This document shows, piece after piece, positions 43,325-53,810 of a stretch of 64,000 bases of DNA. The stretch covers positions 868,001-932,000 of the forward strand of contig NZ_BMCU01000002.1 of NCBI RefSeq assembly GCF_014635345.1, given 5' to 3'. Source of the DNA: Rhodococcoides trifolii (GTDB lineage Bacteria; Actinomycetota; Actinomycetes; Mycobacteriales; Mycobacteriaceae). The notes under the pieces were generated by a model that was not told the DNA's origin, ran no database searches, and saw only the letters and a program-made list of their open reading frames with translations. Position 1 is the first letter of the stretch, and every line of letters begins with the position of its first letter. A program made the position numbers and the translations under genes.

Positions 43325-44362
43325 GGTGGCCGACCGCTCGTCGGACCCCATGGCACCGAGAACCGCCTGACGGGTGGATGGGCTGCCGGTGATCATGTCC
43401 TCGCCGACACCGGAGACGAGCATCTGACGCCAGCGCGCCTCGTCGAAGTGCAGCGGCGCGGTGTCGCCCAGGAATTCCTCGAGGACCTGCAGGAACCGCA
43501 TCGGATCGTCACGGAACGGGAAGTGTCCGGATCCGCGAAAGATCTCGAGTCGCGAGTTCGGCATGGCGGCATGCGCGAGGTGGGCGTGGGCCACCGGGAT
43601 GACGATGTCCTGATCTCCCCAGATCAATTGCACCGGCAGGTTTTCGGTGAGATAACAGCGGTCCAACATCGTCACGACCTGTCCTCGCCAGTCCACCACC
43701 GCGCGCAATGTCCGGAGGTAGGCCGCGTAGGCGGTGGGGTCGAGAAGGTCACTCAACACACGAACCAGATCGGGGGTGTCGTGCAACATCGCGCCGGGAC
43801 GCAGCCGTGATCCGTCGAGCGCACCGACCGCAGATCCGAGCATCCTCATCGCGGTCCCGGCGCCCGGGAGTCTCAGCAACTTCATGAATTCGTTGACCAC
43901 GGGAACGGACATCAGGCGCAGCGCGGGATGAACGTCCTTGGTGACACCACCCGCCGACACGAGAACGAGCCGTTCGACCATCTGCGGGAACTGGTAGGAG
44001 AACTGCATGGCCACCCCGCCGCCGAGCGAGTGCCCGACCACGGTGACCTGGTCTATACCCAAGGCGGAGAGAAGATCGCGCATGCCGTTCGCATAGGCGG
44101 CAACCGAGTAGTCGGCACGTGGTTTGTCGGAGCGGCCGTGGCCGAGCAGGTCCGGCGCGATCACGGTGTAGCGCTGCGCAAGGTGCGGAATCAGCTCTTG
44201 CCACGTCTCCGAGTTGTCCCCGATGCCGTGGATAAGAAGGACGACGGGGCCCTCGCCCGCCATGCGGAAGGCCCGGCGGTAGCCGTGGATCGTACGGAAC
44301 ACCAGGCGGGGCTGGGTGTCGTTGGGAACGGGGCGCAACGCCCGTCGGCGCTGGTCGGTCAC
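43322..44362 (-). CDS. Alpha/beta hydrolase
   Basis: A 346-residue alpha/beta-hydrolase corresponding to Rv2715. The oxyanion loop is LLIHGIGDNSETW, the nucleophile elbow VTVVGHSLGGGVAMQ, and the late acid/histidine region is WGDQDIVIPVAHAHLA and FRGSGHFPFRDDP. Substrate unknown. The GTG at 44362 has AGGTG ahead of it; a start 16 codons earlier is possible. Its TAA stop forms part of the next gene's -10. Confidence 0.88.
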   Translation of the reverse strand: MTDQRRRALRPVPNDTQPRLVFRTIHGYRRAFRMAGEGPVVLLIHGIGDNSETWQELIPHLAQRYTVIAPDLLGHGRSDKPRADYSVAAYANGMRDLLSALGIDQVTVVGHSLGGGVAMQFSYQFPQMVERLVLVSAGGVTKDVHPALRLMSVPVVNEFMKLLRLPGAGTAMRMLGSAVGALDGSRLRPGAMLHDTPDLVRVLSDLLDPTAYAAYLRTLRAVVDWRGQVVTMLDRCYLTENLPVQLIWGDQDIVIPVAHAHLAHAAMPNSRLEIFRGSGHFPFRDDPMRFLQVLEEFLGDTAPLHFDEARWRQMLVSGVGEDMITGSPSTRQAVLGAMGSDERSAT

Positions 44363-44498
44363 AGGCGTACACCTGCCATGAACCCGCTCCCACCGTCGAC
44401 GCAAGAACAACTTTTGATGATCTCGGTCGAAGCCTAGACCCGCGTGGCCGAAGTCACCCGGTGGGCGCGGTTACGACTGCGTTTCGGCCCGAGGGTGC

Positions 44499-45443
44499 TC
44501 AGGAGTCCGTGCTGTCGTCGTTCTCCTCGAACTTTCCCTGCTCGGCGAGGAATTTCTCGAACTCGGCGCCCAGTTCGTCTCCGCTCGGCAGCTCCTCGTC
44601 ACTGGCCAGAAGCGTCGACTGCTGCTCCTGTGCGGTGACGAAGGTGTCGTACTGGCGTTCGAGGGCGTGCACGACGGACTGCACCTCCGTGTTGCCCTCG
44701 ACATGCTGATCGACTTGCTCCCGTACGCGGGCAGCGGCCTCGGTCAGAGCAAGGAGAGGGAGCTCGAGGTCGGCGGACAGGGCCACGTTCTCGAGGAGGG
44801 TCTCGGCCGCACTCGGGAACGACGTCTGCGCGAGGTAGTGCGGAACGTGCACGGAGAAGCCCATCGACTCGTGACCGTGCAAGGCCATCCGATATTCGAG
44901 CAGTGACGATGCGGAGCCCGGGACCTGAAGTTCACCGGCCCAACGGTGCTGATCCTCGATCAACTCCTTGTTGGTCGAATGCGCCGTCACTCCGAGAGGA
45001 CGGGTGTGCGGGACGGCCATCGGAATCGAGTTCAGACCGATGGTGCGACGGACGCCGAGCTGCTCCGCCAACAGGCGGACCGCGGTGGTGAACCGTTCCC
45101 ACTTGAGATCGGGCTCGAGGCCGGACAGCAGCAGGAACGGTGTTCCGGTCGCGTCGCGGACGGCGTAGAGGTTGAGACTCGGCTCCTCGTACGCAGCGAA
45201 GTGGTCGGACTTGAACGTCATCATGGGGCGACGCGAGCGGTAGTCCAGCAGTTCGTCGACGTCGAACGATGCCACCAGCTCGGTCTGGAGCGTGTCCAGC
45301 ATGTGGGCAGTCGCCAGCTTCACGGCGTGACCTGCATCGGAGAACCCTTCGAGGCCGTGCACCAGCACCGGTCCCAGTCCGTCCGCGGAGGACACCTGAG
45401 GTGCGGGGAACTCCAGCTCGTACATCCCTGACTTCTCGTCCAT
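44499..45443 (-). CDS. PAC2 family protein
   Basis: A 314-residue PAC2-domain protein, the homologue of Rv2714. It starts MDEKSGMYELEFPAPQVSSA, and the core GPVLVHGLEGFSDAGHAVKLA lies near 24 (first part of the fold). The C-terminus is acidic and helical. The eukaryotic PAC2 relatives are proteasome assembly chaperones; in actinobacteria the role is unknown. A GAGAGGAG Shine-Dalgarno fixes the start. Position between hydrolase and sthA is as in mycobacteria. Confidence 0.88.
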   Translation of the reverse strand: MDEKSGMYELEFPAPQVSSADGLGPVLVHGLEGFSDAGHAVKLATAHMLDTLQTELVASFDVDELLDYRSRRPMMTFKSDHFAAYEEPSLNLYAVRDATGTPFLLLSGLEPDLKWERFTTAVRLLAEQLGVRRTIGLNSIPMAVPHTRPLGVTAHSTNKELIEDQHRWAGELQVPGSASSLLEYRMALHGHESMGFSVHVPHYLAQTSFPSAAETLLENVALSADLELPLLALTEAAARVREQVDQHVEGNTEVQSVVHALERQYDTFVTAQEQQSTLLASDEELPSGDELGAEFEKFLAEQGKFEENDDSTDS

Positions 45444-45540
45444 GACGACTCCTCTCGTGGCGCGCAGCCTCTATCGTCCCACGCCTACCCTTCAACACCC
45501 CGAGAGTGCGGTCTGATTCCCCTCGCTCGCGTGCGGGCGG

Positions 45541-46953
45541 TCAGCTGAAGGCCTTCAACGCGCGAATCTTGTTGGTGACGTCCAGCGCGGCCACCTTGTA
45601 GGCCTCCGACAGTGTGGGGTAGTTGAAGACGGCGTCGACGAGATAGTCGACTGTGCCGCCACACCCCATGACCGCCTGGCCGATGTGCACCAGATCCGTG
45701 GCGCCGGACCCGAAGATGTGCACTCCGAGCAGCTTTCGGTCCTCCGTGGAGACAAGCATCTTCAGCATCCCGTAGGAGTCACCGGCGATCCCGCCGCGCG
45801 CAAGCTCGCGGTAACGCGAGACACCGACCTCGTAGGGAACGGAGTTCTTGGTCAGCTCGACCTCGGTCGCACCGACGTAGGACACCTCGGGGATGGAGTA
45901 GATGCCGATCGGTTGCAGGTCCGTGAGCTTCGTCGTGGGCTCGCCGAACGCGTGATACGCGGCGAGTCGCCCCTGATCCATCGACGTCGCCGCCAACGCG
46001 GGGAACCCGATGACGTCGCCGACGGCGTAGATGTTGTCGACCTTGGTCTGGAAGTTGTCGTCGACGAAGATCCGACCCCGAGCGTCCGCCTCCAGGCCGG
46101 CCTTCTCGAGGTCGAGCGCGTCCGTCATCCCCTGTCGCCCCGCGGAGTACATGACGGTCTCGGCGGGAACCTTCTTTCCGCTGGCCAAGGTCGTGACCGT
46201 ACCGGATTCACCGACGTCGACCGTCGTCACCGCCTCGCCGAAGCGAAAGGTCACCGCGAGGTCGCGGAGGTGGAACTGCAGGGCCTCGACGATCTCGCGG
46301 TCGCAGAAATCGAGCATGGTGTCGCGCTTCTCCACCACGGTGACCTTGGTGCCGAGGGCTGCGAACATCGATGCGTACTCGATGCCGATGACACCGGCAC
46401 CGACGACGACCATGGACGAGGGGATGAACTGCAGGTCGAGGATTCCGTCGGAATCGAGAACGCGGTAGTTGTCGAAGGAGATGCCGTCCGGACGGGCCGG
46501 TGCGGTACCGGTGGCGATCACCACGTTCTTCGCGCGGACCGTCAACCGTTCACCGCGCGCTCGGTCGTCGATCGCCAGGGTGTTGGCGTCGAGGAATCGC
46601 GCCTCGCCGGTGATCATCTCGATGCGGTTGCGCAGCAACTGCGACCGCACCACTTCTACCTCTTTGCCTATTACGTGCGAGGTGCGCGCCAGCAGGTCCT
46701 GCGGGGTGATGTTGGCCTTCACTCGGTAGCTGGCCCCGTAGAGCTCACGCTGACTCATTCCGGTCAGATACAGAACCGCCTCGCGCAAGGTCTTCGACGG
46801 AATGGTGCCGGTGTTGACGCAGACGCCGCCGAGCATGCTTCCCTTCTCGACGATCGCGACGCGTTTGCCCAGCTTGGCCGCGGCAATGGCCGCCTTCTGC
46901 CCGCCCGGCCCCGAGCCGATGACGAGCAGGTCGTATTCGTTTCCGTCCGACAT
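45541..46953 (-). CDS. sthA: Si-specific NAD(P)+ transhydrogenase (soluble)
   Basis: A 470-residue flavoprotein exchanging hydride between NADPH and NAD+. FAD binding is [19 protein letters not shown] near 7. The redox-disulfide position reads [16 protein letters not shown], where the second cysteine of lipoamide dehydrogenases is threonine, as expected for SthA. NAD(P) binding is [15 protein letters not shown] near 180, and the dimerisation domain closes the protein. Homologous to Rv2713. Stands alone, divergent from mscR. Confidence 0.93.
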   Translation of the reverse strand: MSDGNEYDLLVIGSGPGGQKAAIAAAKLGKRVAIVEKGSMLGGVCVNTGTIPSKTLREAVLYLTGMSQRELYGASYRVKANITPQDLLARTSHVIGKEVEVVRSQLLRNRIEMITGEARFLDANTLAIDDRARGERLTVRAKNVVIATGTAPARPDGISFDNYRVLDSDGILDLQFIPSSMVVVGAGVIGIEYASMFAALGTKVTVVEKRDTMLDFCDREIVEALQFHLRDLAVTFRFGEAVTTVDVGESGTVTTLASGKKVPAETVMYSAGRQGMTDALDLEKAGLEADARGRIFVDDNFQTKVDNIYAVGDVIGFPALAATSMDQGRLAAYHAFGEPTTKLTDLQPIGIYSIPEVSYVGATEVELTKNSVPYEVGVSRYRELARGGIAGDSYGMLKMLVSTEDRKLLGVHIFGSGATDLVHIGQAVMGCGGTVDYLVDAVFNYPTLSEAYKVAALDVTNKIRALKAFS

Positions 46954-47065
46954 TCGTCCAGAGATACTCCGATCGGGGAACGCGCGCGTGCTCACCGTGT
47001 CACGAACTGGTGAACGTTCGGCCTACGCGAGTCCATGCGGGTATTCGCATGCGTGGGTCGTTAGG

Positions 47066-47089
47066 GTTGATGAGACACGTCTCACCAAC
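47066..47089. promoter_or_regulatory. Large inverted repeat upstream of mscR
   Basis: Eleven-base arms GTTGATGAGAC and GTCTCACCAAC separated by two bases, matching at ten of eleven positions, 19 bases upstream of the mscR ATG and just before its Shine-Dalgarno. The size and symmetry suit a TetR-type operator. The regulator is not in the immediate neighbourhood. Confidence 0.6.
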
Positions 47090-47107
47090 AGCTCTTCGGA
47101 GGAACAC

Positions 47108-48193
47108 ATGCCACAGCAGGTCCGCGCCGTCGTCGCCAGAAGCAAGGGCGATCCGGTGACCACCGAAACCATCACCATTCCCGATCCCGGTCCGGGCGAG
47201 GTGATCGTGAAGGTGCAGGCGTGCGGTGTATGCCATACCGACCTGTCGTACCGCGAGGGTGGGATCAACGACGAATACCCGTTCCTGCTCGGACACGAGG
47301 CGGCCGGCATCGTCGAGACGATCGGGGAGGGCGTCACCCATGTCGAGGTCGGCGACTTCGTCGTTCTGAACTGGCGAGCGGTCTGCGGTGACTGTCGGGC
47401 CTGCAAGAAGGGCAAGCCCTGGTACTGCTTCGACACCCACAACGCATCGCAGAAGATGACGTTGGAAGACGGCACCGAGCTCACGCCGGCCCTGGGAATC
47501 GGAGCTTTTGCGGAAAAGACCCTCGTGCACGAGGGGCAGTGCACCAAGGTTGCCCCCGACGCCGATCCTGCCGTGGTGGGACTGCTCGGATGCGGAATCA
47601 TGGCCGGAATCGGAGCCGCGGTGAACACCGGCAACGTGCAGCGCGGTGACTCGGTGGCCGTGATCGGCTGTGGCGGTGTCGGAAACGCCGCCGTCGTGGG
47701 TGCGAAACTCGCCGGCGCGTCCACCATCGTCGCGGTCGATCGTGATCCGGGAAAACTGGACTGGGCGCTGAAGCTGGGCGCCACACACGCCGTCAACGGA
47801 AGCGAAGAAGACGCCGTCGAGGCCATTCGGCGACTCACCGACGGGTTCGGCGCCGATGTCGTCATCGATGCTGTCGGCCGTCCGGAGACGTACAAGCAGG
47901 CGTTCGCTGCGCGCGACCTCGCCGGTACCGTCGTCCTCGTCGGAGTCCCGACTCCCGACATGACCCTCGAGATGCCGCTGATCGACTTCTTCAGTCACGG
48001 TGGATCTCTGAAGTCCGCGTGGTACGGCGACTGCTTGCCCGAGCGTGACTTCCCGATGCTCGTCGACCTGTATCAGCAGGGTCGCCTCCCGCTCGAGGAA
48101 TTCGTGACCGAGCGGGTCGGATTGGACGACGTCGAAGTCGCGTTCCAGACGATGCGCGACGGCAAGGTCCTGCGTTCGGTGGTCGTGCTGTGA
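47108..48193 (+). CDS. mscR: S-(hydroxymethyl)mycothiol dehydrogenase
   Basis: A 361-residue zinc-dependent medium-chain alcohol dehydrogenase that oxidises S-hydroxymethyl-mycothiol (from formaldehyde) and reduces nitroso-mycothiol. Catalytic zinc: [16 protein letters not shown] and GHEAAG. Structural zinc cysteines: [18 protein letters not shown] binding: [19 protein letters not shown]. It resembles Rv2259. A GGAGGAA Shine-Dalgarno supports the ATG, and an inverted repeat lies upstream. The next gene overlaps it by four bases. Confidence 0.92.
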   Translation: MPQQVRAVVARSKGDPVTTETITIPDPGPGEVIVKVQACGVCHTDLSYREGGINDEYPFLLGHEAAGIVETIGEGVTHVEVGDFVVLNWRAVCGDCRACKKGKPWYCFDTHNASQKMTLEDGTELTPALGIGAFAEKTLVHEGQCTKVAPDADPAVVGLLGCGIMAGIGAAVNTGNVQRGDSVAVIGCGGVGNAAVVGAKLAGASTIVAVDRDPGKLDWALKLGATHAVNGSEEDAVEAIRRLTDGFGADVVIDAVGRPETYKQAFAARDLAGTVVLVGVPTPDMTLEMPLIDFFSHGGSLKSAWYGDCLPERDFPMLVDLYQQGRLPLEEFVTERVGLDDVEVAFQTMRDGKVLRSVVVL

Positions 48194-48822
48194 GCGCCGC
48201 ATTGCGAGTCGACAAGGTTGTCACGTCCGGCACGTTCAGTCTCGACGGCGGAACGTGGGACGTGGACAACAACATCTGGTTGATCGGCGACGATTCCGAG
48301 GTCGTGATCGTCGATGCGGCGCACACCGCGCAACCGATCATCGACGCGGTGGCAGGGCGAACTGTGCGAGCAATCATCTGCACACACGGCCACAACGACC
48401 ACGTGACGGTGGCACCGGAACTGGCCGCGGCACTGGACGCGCCGATCTTCCTCAACCCGGCGGACGACATGCTGTGGGAGCAGACGCATCCCGGTGTGTC
48501 TCATCAGGTGATCGAGGACGGGCAACGGATCTCCGTGTCCGGTACCGACATCGAAGCGATGCACACTCCGGGACACTCACCGGGCTCGACGTGCCTGTAC
48601 CTGCCCGAGGCGGGGCAGTTGTTCAGCGGGGACACGCTGTTCTCCGGCGGCCCCGGTGCCACCGGGCGGTCCTACTCGGACTTCCCGACCATCATCGGAT
48701 CCATCCGGGACCGCTTGTTCGCGCTACCCGCCTCGACGGTCGTCAACACCGGCCACGGGGACGGCACATCCATCGGCGACGAGTCGCCCCACCTCGAAGA
48801 GTGGATCAAGCGTGGGTCGTAG
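48190..48822 (+). CDS. Metallo-beta-lactamase-fold hydrolase of the mscR operon
   Basis: A 210-residue MBL-fold protein with the metal site [10 protein letters not shown] (HxHxDH), [15 protein letters not shown] and [11 protein letters not shown]. It is the partner found after mscR (Rv2260 position) and is plausibly the thioesterase that hydrolyses formyl-mycothiol, or a glyoxalase II-like enzyme acting on mycothiol esters; this is inferred from context. The GTG overlaps the mscR stop as GTGA. Confidence 0.87.
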   Translation: MSAALRVDKVVTSGTFSLDGGTWDVDNNIWLIGDDSEVVIVDAAHTAQPIIDAVAGRTVRAIICTHGHNDHVTVAPELAAALDAPIFLNPADDMLWEQTHPGVSHQVIEDGQRISVSGTDIEAMHTPGHSPGSTCLYLPEAGQLFSGDTLFSGGPGATGRSYSDFPTIIGSIRDRLFALPASTVVNTGHGDGTSIGDESPHLEEWIKRGS

Positions 48823-49495
48823 GACCCGTCACGCAGCATTCGCAGCCGGCGCGGCTCTAATCGTCGCCGGCTGCGGCGGATCCACCGTCAGTGGCACACC
48901 GGAACCGAGCAGCGCCGCACCACTGTCGAGTTCGCCGATCGAGGGCGGCTTGGACACGATGCTGGTCGATCCGTCCGTGTTTCCAGCTCCGTACGAAGCG
49001 GTGGTTCTACCGCAACAGGCCGCTGCGGCGGCGGCCCAGGACCTCGACGGGATCGGAGCGGACGCATCCGTCGATCCGGCCGGCTGCAAACCGTCCGCGC
49101 GTGGCACCGCAGCCGGCTCGACCGCACTCGTGGTCGGAACCGACAACGAGACCAGGGCGACGATCTCCATCGAGCTCACGAGGGTGCGGGACTCACTCGC
49201 CGATCAGGTGTCGCAGTGGGAGCAGTGCCCGTCGGTCCAGGCGACGTCGAACGATGTGGTGTCCACTGTCACAACGGATCTGGTGCCCGCTCCGCCCATC
49301 GACGCCGACGACACGGCTGCGTATCGCCGCACGGTGACCTCGGGTTCCGGTGAGGTGACCCAATCGATGCTGTCGCTCGTCGCGCAGAAATCGGACGTCC
49401 GCATCACGGCCACCTTCATGTCGTTCTCCGGCGACACACCCGACTCGGCCACGTTGGACGAGTTGTTCACCCAGTCGGTCCAGAAGGTCGGTTGA
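48812..49495 (+). CDS. Lipoprotein of the mscR operon, function unknown
   Basis: A 227-residue lipoprotein: basic start [20 protein letters not shown] with lipobox VAGC, giving Cys21 as the lipidated residue, then a Ser/Pro linker and a mixed alpha/beta domain (about 45-227). It resembles the many small mycobacterial-type sensor-like lipoproteins (LppX/PknH sensor size) but I cannot name a family. The GTG overlaps the MBL gene by 11 bases, so it is the third gene of the operon. Confidence 0.65.
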   Translation: MGRRTRHAAFAAGAALIVAGCGGSTVSGTPEPSSAAPLSSSPIEGGLDTMLVDPSVFPAPYEAVVLPQQAAAAAAQDLDGIGADASVDPAGCKPSARGTAAGSTALVVGTDNETRATISIELTRVRDSLADQVSQWEQCPSVQATSNDVVSTVTTDLVPAPPIDADDTAAYRRTVTSGSGEVTQSMLSLVAQKSDVRITATFMSFSGDTPDSATLDELFTQSVQKVG

Positions 49496-49593
49496 TACCC
49501 GGGTAAGCCCGACGACGCCGTCATCCACAGCCGGGTTTCGGGCCCTGGTCGACCCCGCAACGCCGGCACGCAGGCCCGGAATGCTTCTGCGGC

Positions 49594-50727
49594 ATGACAA
49601 CACACGCCGAATCCGACGGATGGGCCGAGGCCCCCGTGCCGAAGCTGTCCGATCCCACCGACCTCCTGACCGCGCTTCCCGCCCTCATGGGCTTCGTCCC
49701 GAGCCGTTCGCTCGTGATCGTGTGCCTTTCGGGCACCGGCCCGTCGTTCACCCTCGGACCGACGATGCGTCACGACCTGGCGCCACCGACCGTCGCCCAC
49801 AGGGTTCATCCCGTCATGGTGGAGGTGGTGAAGAAGCTCGCCGAGCTCTGCGAACGGGAGGACATCCTGCAGGCCATCGCCGTGATCGTCGACGACACCG
49901 ACGACGTCGAGCGGGCCATAGCGTCCTCGACGTCCACCGCCTACGGGATCACCCACCCCTGCGACTACGAGGCGCTCGACGATCACGTCCTCTTGATGGA
50001 CGTGGTGGACGCCATCCTCAACGAGTACGGCACCGAGTTGCGCAGCGCGCACATCGTCGGTCGAATCGAAACGGATGCGCCGTGGGCCAGCTTCTTCGGG
50101 GACACTCGCCGCGGGGTACTCACCGACCACCGATCTGCTCCCGTGACGCTCGCGACCGTGGTCGGTGGCAAGGCCATCCGAGGATCACGCGAAGAGATCG
50201 AACGACTCCTGGATCCGGCACCGGAGGACGTGCGGACAATGGTGGAGACGGCGATCGACCTCGCCGCCACACGGGCCGCCGAGCGCACCGACCTCGAGTG
50301 CATGCAGTTGGTTCTGAATCTGGTGCAGACGGACCGTATCAGCCCCTACGGTCCCATGGAGATCGCCGAAACGGCGTGGGCGGTGGAACGGATCGCGGTG
50401 CGCGACATGCTTCTCGCCCTGGCGATCACCACGGTGTCCGATCAGGCGCAACAACTGTGGATCGCAGTCACACGCGCAGTTCCGGAAGCCGACCGCGCAA
50501 CGGCAGCAACACTTCTCGGGTTCTTTTCCTACGTGCGAGGGGAGGGGCCGCTAGCGGGTACCGCGTTCGCGGCGGCGTTGACGTCACAGCCGGACCACAA
50601 CTTCGCCTCGCTGCTCGATACCGCTCTGATGAACGCGATGCGGCCGGATTTCGTCCGGGAGGTTGCTCGGAACGCCTACGACGACCTCGTGGAACTGGGG
50701 ATCGCGCTGCCACCCACGGTGGGCTAG
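49594..50727 (+). CDS. DUF4192 family protein
   Basis: A 377-residue actinobacterial DUF4192 protein with the family start [20 protein letters not shown] and SLVIVCL near 17-45. The rest is helical, with a repeat-like C-terminal part ([20 protein letters not shown]). No catalytic motif or known function. It shares four bases with the convergent galE end. Confidence 0.8.
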   Translation: MTTHAESDGWAEAPVPKLSDPTDLLTALPALMGFVPSRSLVIVCLSGTGPSFTLGPTMRHDLAPPTVAHRVHPVMVEVVKKLAELCEREDILQAIAVIVDDTDDVERAIASSTSTAYGITHPCDYEALDDHVLLMDVVDAILNEYGTELRSAHIVGRIETDAPWASFFGDTRRGVLTDHRSAPVTLATVVGGKAIRGSREEIERLLDPAPEDVRTMVETAIDLAATRAAERTDLECMQLVLNLVQTDRISPYGPMEIAETAWAVERIAVRDMLLALAITTVSDQAQQLWIAVTRAVPEADRATAATLLGFFSYVRGEGPLAGTAFAAALTSQPDHNFASLLDTALMNAMRPDFVREVARNAYDDLVELGIALPPTVG

Positions 50728-51710
50728 GTGCGGCCGGCGCTGTGCGAACGCTCGCCCAGCTGCTGCAGGAAAGCCCATGCATCGCCGACGATCTCGTCGA
50801 GGTCGGTCGACGTGGGCTTCCACCCGAGATCGGCCATGGCCTTGTCGCTGGACGCCACCAGCACCGCCGGGTCGCCCGCGCGGCGAGGAGCATTTTCCAC
50901 CGCGATGGGCAGACCGGTGACGCGCTCGCACGATGCAATGACTTCTCGAACCGAAAATCCTTGGCCAGAACCCAAATTGAAGATTCGGTGGCTGCTCGGA
51001 ACCGAGGACTCCAGTGCGAGAAGGTGGGCATCGGCAAGGTCGCGGACATGGATGTAGTCACGGACGGCGGTGCCGTCGGGTGTCGGCCAATCGGTACCGA
51101 ACACGGAGATCTTCTCGCGTTGACCGAGCGCCACCTGCAACACCAGAGGGATGAGATGTGTTTCGACGACCCGATTCTCGCCGAAACCGGCATGCGCGCC
51201 GGCCACGTTGAAGTACCGCAGGCTCGTCGCACCGAAGCCGTGTGCCTGCGCATAGCCGGTGATCGCGTTGTCGATGGCGAGCTTGCTGGCACCGTACGGG
51301 TTGGTGGGTCGCGTCGGGGCGTTCTCGGTGATGGGCGAACTCTCCGGCTCACCGTACGTGGCGGCCGTGGAGGAGAACACCAGCCGAGGAACACCCGTCT
51401 CGGTCACCGCGTCCAGAAGTTCCAGCGCGGCACCGAGATTGCCGCGCCAGTACTTCTCCGGCTTCTCCACCGATTCGCCCACGAGCGACTGCGCAGCGAA
51501 GTGCAGAACGCCGTCGTAGGTGTCCCCGGAGAGAACGTCGCCGATGACGTCGGCGACGTTGCCCTCCACGAACCGGGCTGCCGACGGCACCCCGTCGCGA
51601 TTGCCCGTCGACAGATCATCGACGATCACGACGTCGTGGCCACGTTCGACGAGCACCGCCGCGCACACGCCACCCACATACCCGGCACCGCCGGTGACCA
51701 CCAACTTCAC
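50724..51710 (-). CDS. galE: UDP-glucose 4-epimerase
   Basis: A 328-residue extended short-chain dehydrogenase. NAD binding is [16 protein letters not shown] near 5. The catalytic YxxxK is [11 protein letters not shown] near 140 with its serine in [13 protein letters not shown]. It interconverts UDP-glucose and UDP-galactose, supplying galactose for arabinogalactan and exopolysaccharide. GTG start. Lies just downstream of ideR on the same strand with a 22-base gap. Confidence 0.92.
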   Translation of the reverse strand: MKLVVTGGAGYVGGVCAAVLVERGHDVVIVDDLSTGNRDGVPSAARFVEGNVADVIGDVLSGDTYDGVLHFAAQSLVGESVEKPEKYWRGNLGAALELLDAVTETGVPRLVFSSTAATYGEPESSPITENAPTRPTNPYGASKLAIDNAITGYAQAHGFGATSLRYFNVAGAHAGFGENRVVETHLIPLVLQVALGQREKISVFGTDWPTPDGTAVRDYIHVRDLADAHLLALESSVPSSHRIFNLGSGQGFSVREVIASCERVTGLPIAVENAPRRAGDPAVLVASSDKAMADLGWKPTSTDLDEIVGDAWAFLQQLGERSHSAGRT

Positions 51711-51732
51711 AGTTTGCCCCTGTTCGAATTGC

Positions 51733-52422
51733 TCAGATCCGTTTGACCTGAACGGCGTGTCCCATCTCCTCGGAGAGATCCACGTCGTCGTGTCCGGGGA
51801 CAGTGATGGTGACCGAGGCCCCCGGCTTCGCCACGACTGTAACGCGGGCGTCGGGCACGACGCCGGCCTCGCGAAGCCGCGCGATGACCTCGGGGTCGGA
51901 TTGCACGTGTTCGGACAGTCGGCGAACGACCACCGCGACCGACTTGCCCGCAGGTAGATCGGTGAGCCGGACCAGATCCTCCGGCCTTTCTGCCGGTTTG
52001 CTCAGACCCAGCTGTGCGAGGCCGGGAATCGGGTTCCCGTACGGCGAGGTCGTCGGGTTGTCGAGCACCTCGACGAGGCGGCGCTCGACTTCCTCGCTCA
52101 TGACGTGTTCCCAGCGGCACGCCTCGGCGTGCACGTCTTCCCAGCGCAAGCCGATGACGTCGACGAGCAGACGCTCGGCGAGACGGTGTTTACGCATGAC
52201 GGCGATCGCAAGGTTGCGGCCCTTCTCCGTCAACTGCAGGTGCCGGTCGCCGGCGACGAGCAGGAGCCCGTCCCGCTCCATCCGGGCAACGGTCTGGCTG
52301 ACGGTGGGTCCGCTCTGTTCCAGTCGTTCGGCGATGCGAGCCCGCAGGGGCACGACACCTTCTTCTTCCAAGTCGTAGATCGTGCGGAGGTACATCTCCG
52401 TGGTATCGACCAGATCCTTCAC
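51733..52422 (-). CDS. ideR: Iron-dependent repressor IdeR (DtxR family)
   Basis: A 229-residue DtxR-family metalloregulator: winged [22 protein letters not shown] and [20 protein letters not shown], a dimerisation/metal domain with [21 protein letters not shown] (written in part), and a C-terminal SH3-like domain. With Fe2+ it represses siderophore genes and activates storage. The GTG at 52422 was chosen because [12 protein letters not shown] is the start of mycobacterial IdeR; a GTG two codons earlier is also open. GAAGGG precedes it. Confidence 0.93.
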   Translation of the reverse strand: MKDLVDTTEMYLRTIYDLEEEGVVPLRARIAERLEQSGPTVSQTVARMERDGLLLVAGDRHLQLTEKGRNLAIAVMRKHRLAERLLVDVIGLRWEDVHAEACRWEHVMSEEVERRLVEVLDNPTTSPYGNPIPGLAQLGLSKPAERPEDLVRLTDLPAGKSVAVVVRRLSEHVQSDPEVIARLREAGVVPDARVTVVAKPGASVTITVPGHDDVDLSEEMGHAVQVKRI

Positions 52423-52535
52423 AATCACACCCTTCGTTCCGTCCGATTCTAACGGTCTTCACCCACTCCGCGGTGCGCGCGCATCTCACGGCACGTCGAC
52501 CGGCCGAGCATGCCCCGTCACAGCGTCCGTGCACG

Positions 52536-52541
52536 TAGTTT
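52536..52541 (+). promoter_or_regulatory. Leaderless -10 element of acuC
   Basis: TAGTTT with six bases to the ATG at 52548. This promoter should also serve the coupled pat gene. Confidence 0.55.
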
Positions 52542-52547
52542 GGGGTC

Positions 52548-53810
52548 ATGACACAGGAGTCCGGTCAGCAGTGGAGCCCGCACCCGTTGCCCGCCGTCGT
52601 GTGGAGCCAGGACTATCTGTCCTATCGGTGGAGCGACGACCACCCGATGAATCCGACGCGGCTCGCCCTGACGATGGAACTGGCGCGCGGGATCGGGTTG
52701 CTCGACGGTGCGGAGATCATCGCCCCCGTGGCCGCCACGGACAGCGAGTTACTGCGCGTTCACACTCCCGAGTACGTCGCAGCGGTGAAACGGGCGCCGC
52801 TGGATTCGCCTCTCGGCGTGCGGGCGTCGGAGGTCGTGCACGGCCTCGGCTCCGAGGACAACCCCATCTTTCCCGACATGCACGACGCCAGCGCGGTCAT
52901 CGCCGGCGGAACCCTGACCGCGGCCCGCGCCATTGCTGCGGGCACCTCGCGCCGCGCGGTCAGCATCGGCGGGGGCATGCATCACGCCATGCCCGACTGG
53001 GCATCGGGCTTCTGCGTCTACAACGATGCGGCTGTGGCCATCTCGTGGCTGCTCGACAACGGTTTCGACCGCATCGCCTACATCGACGTCGACGCCCACC
53101 ACGGCGACGGAGTCCAGGCCGCGTTCCTCGGTGACCCCCGCGTTCTCACCGTCTCGCTCCACCAGCACCCCGCCACGCTGTGGCCGAACACCGGATGGTC
53201 GAGCGAGATCGGAACGGAGAAGGGCGAGGGCACATCGGTCAACGTGCCGCTGCTGCCGGGCACCGGAGATCGACTGTGGCTTCGCGCCTTTCACGCGATC
53301 GTGCCCGGGGCGATAGGCGCGTTCGGACCCCAGATCATCGTCAGCCAGTGCGGAGTGGACAGCCACCGTGAAGACCCGTTGGCGGATCTCGGCCTGACGG
53401 TGGACGGGCAACGCGCCGCTTTCCTCGCCATGCGAGATCTCGCGGACGAGCACTCCGAGGGTCGCTGGTTGGCCGTCGGCGGCGGGGGATACGGCCTCGT
53501 ACGCGTCGTTCCACGAGCGTGGACGCATCTGATCGCCGCGGCGCTCGGTCGCGAACTCGACCCCGCCACACCGATTCCGGGCGGATGGCACGACCACGTG
53601 CGCAGCATTGCACCGAGTATCGATCTGCCGTCCACCCTCAGCGACGACGGCGACGTGGACTACCCGCCGTGGGACGGGCCGGGAGGGACGCCGGAATCCG
53701 GTGTCCCGCATCTCGATCGCTCACTGGAACGGATCGACACCGCCATCATCGCCACTCGCCGCGCGGTGTTCCCGCTGCTCGGTCTGGACCCGGAGGACCC
53801 CCGTGACTGA
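52548..53810 (+). CDS. acuC: AcuC-type protein deacetylase
   Basis: A 420-residue class I histone-deacetylase-fold enzyme. The zinc/charge-relay motifs are GGGMHHAMPDWASGFCVYN (about 141-159) and AYIDVDAHHGDGVQ. AcuC deacetylates and reactivates acyl-CoA synthetases such as Acs. It overlaps the next gene, a GNAT/acyl-CoA-synthetase fusion (Pat), by eight bases, so eraser and writer are made from one mRNA. Leaderless start. Confidence 0.9.
   Translation: MTQESGQQWSPHPLPAVVWSQDYLSYRWSDDHPMNPTRLALTMELARGIGLLDGAEIIAPVAATDSELLRVHTPEYVAAVKRAPLDSPLGVRASEVVHGLGSEDNPIFPDMHDASAVIAGGTLTAARAIAAGTSRRAVSIGGGMHHAMPDWASGFCVYNDAAVAISWLLDNGFDRIAYIDVDAHHGDGVQAAFLGDPRVLTVSLHQHPATLWPNTGWSSEIGTEKGEGTSVNVPLLPGTGDRLWLRAFHAIVPGAIGAFGPQIIVSQCGVDSHREDPLADLGLTVDGQRAAFLAMRDLADEHSEGRWLAVGGGGYGLVRVVPRAWTHLIAAALGRELDPATPIPGGWHDHVRSIAPSIDLPSTLSDDGDVDYPPWDGPGGTPESGVPHLDRSLERIDTAIIATRRAVFPLLGLDPEDPRD

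Noticed and set aside
47000..48202. A 400-codon minus-strand frame opposite mscR
   Set aside because: A shadow frame; the plus strand encodes a full zinc alcohol dehydrogenase with all cysteine ligands.
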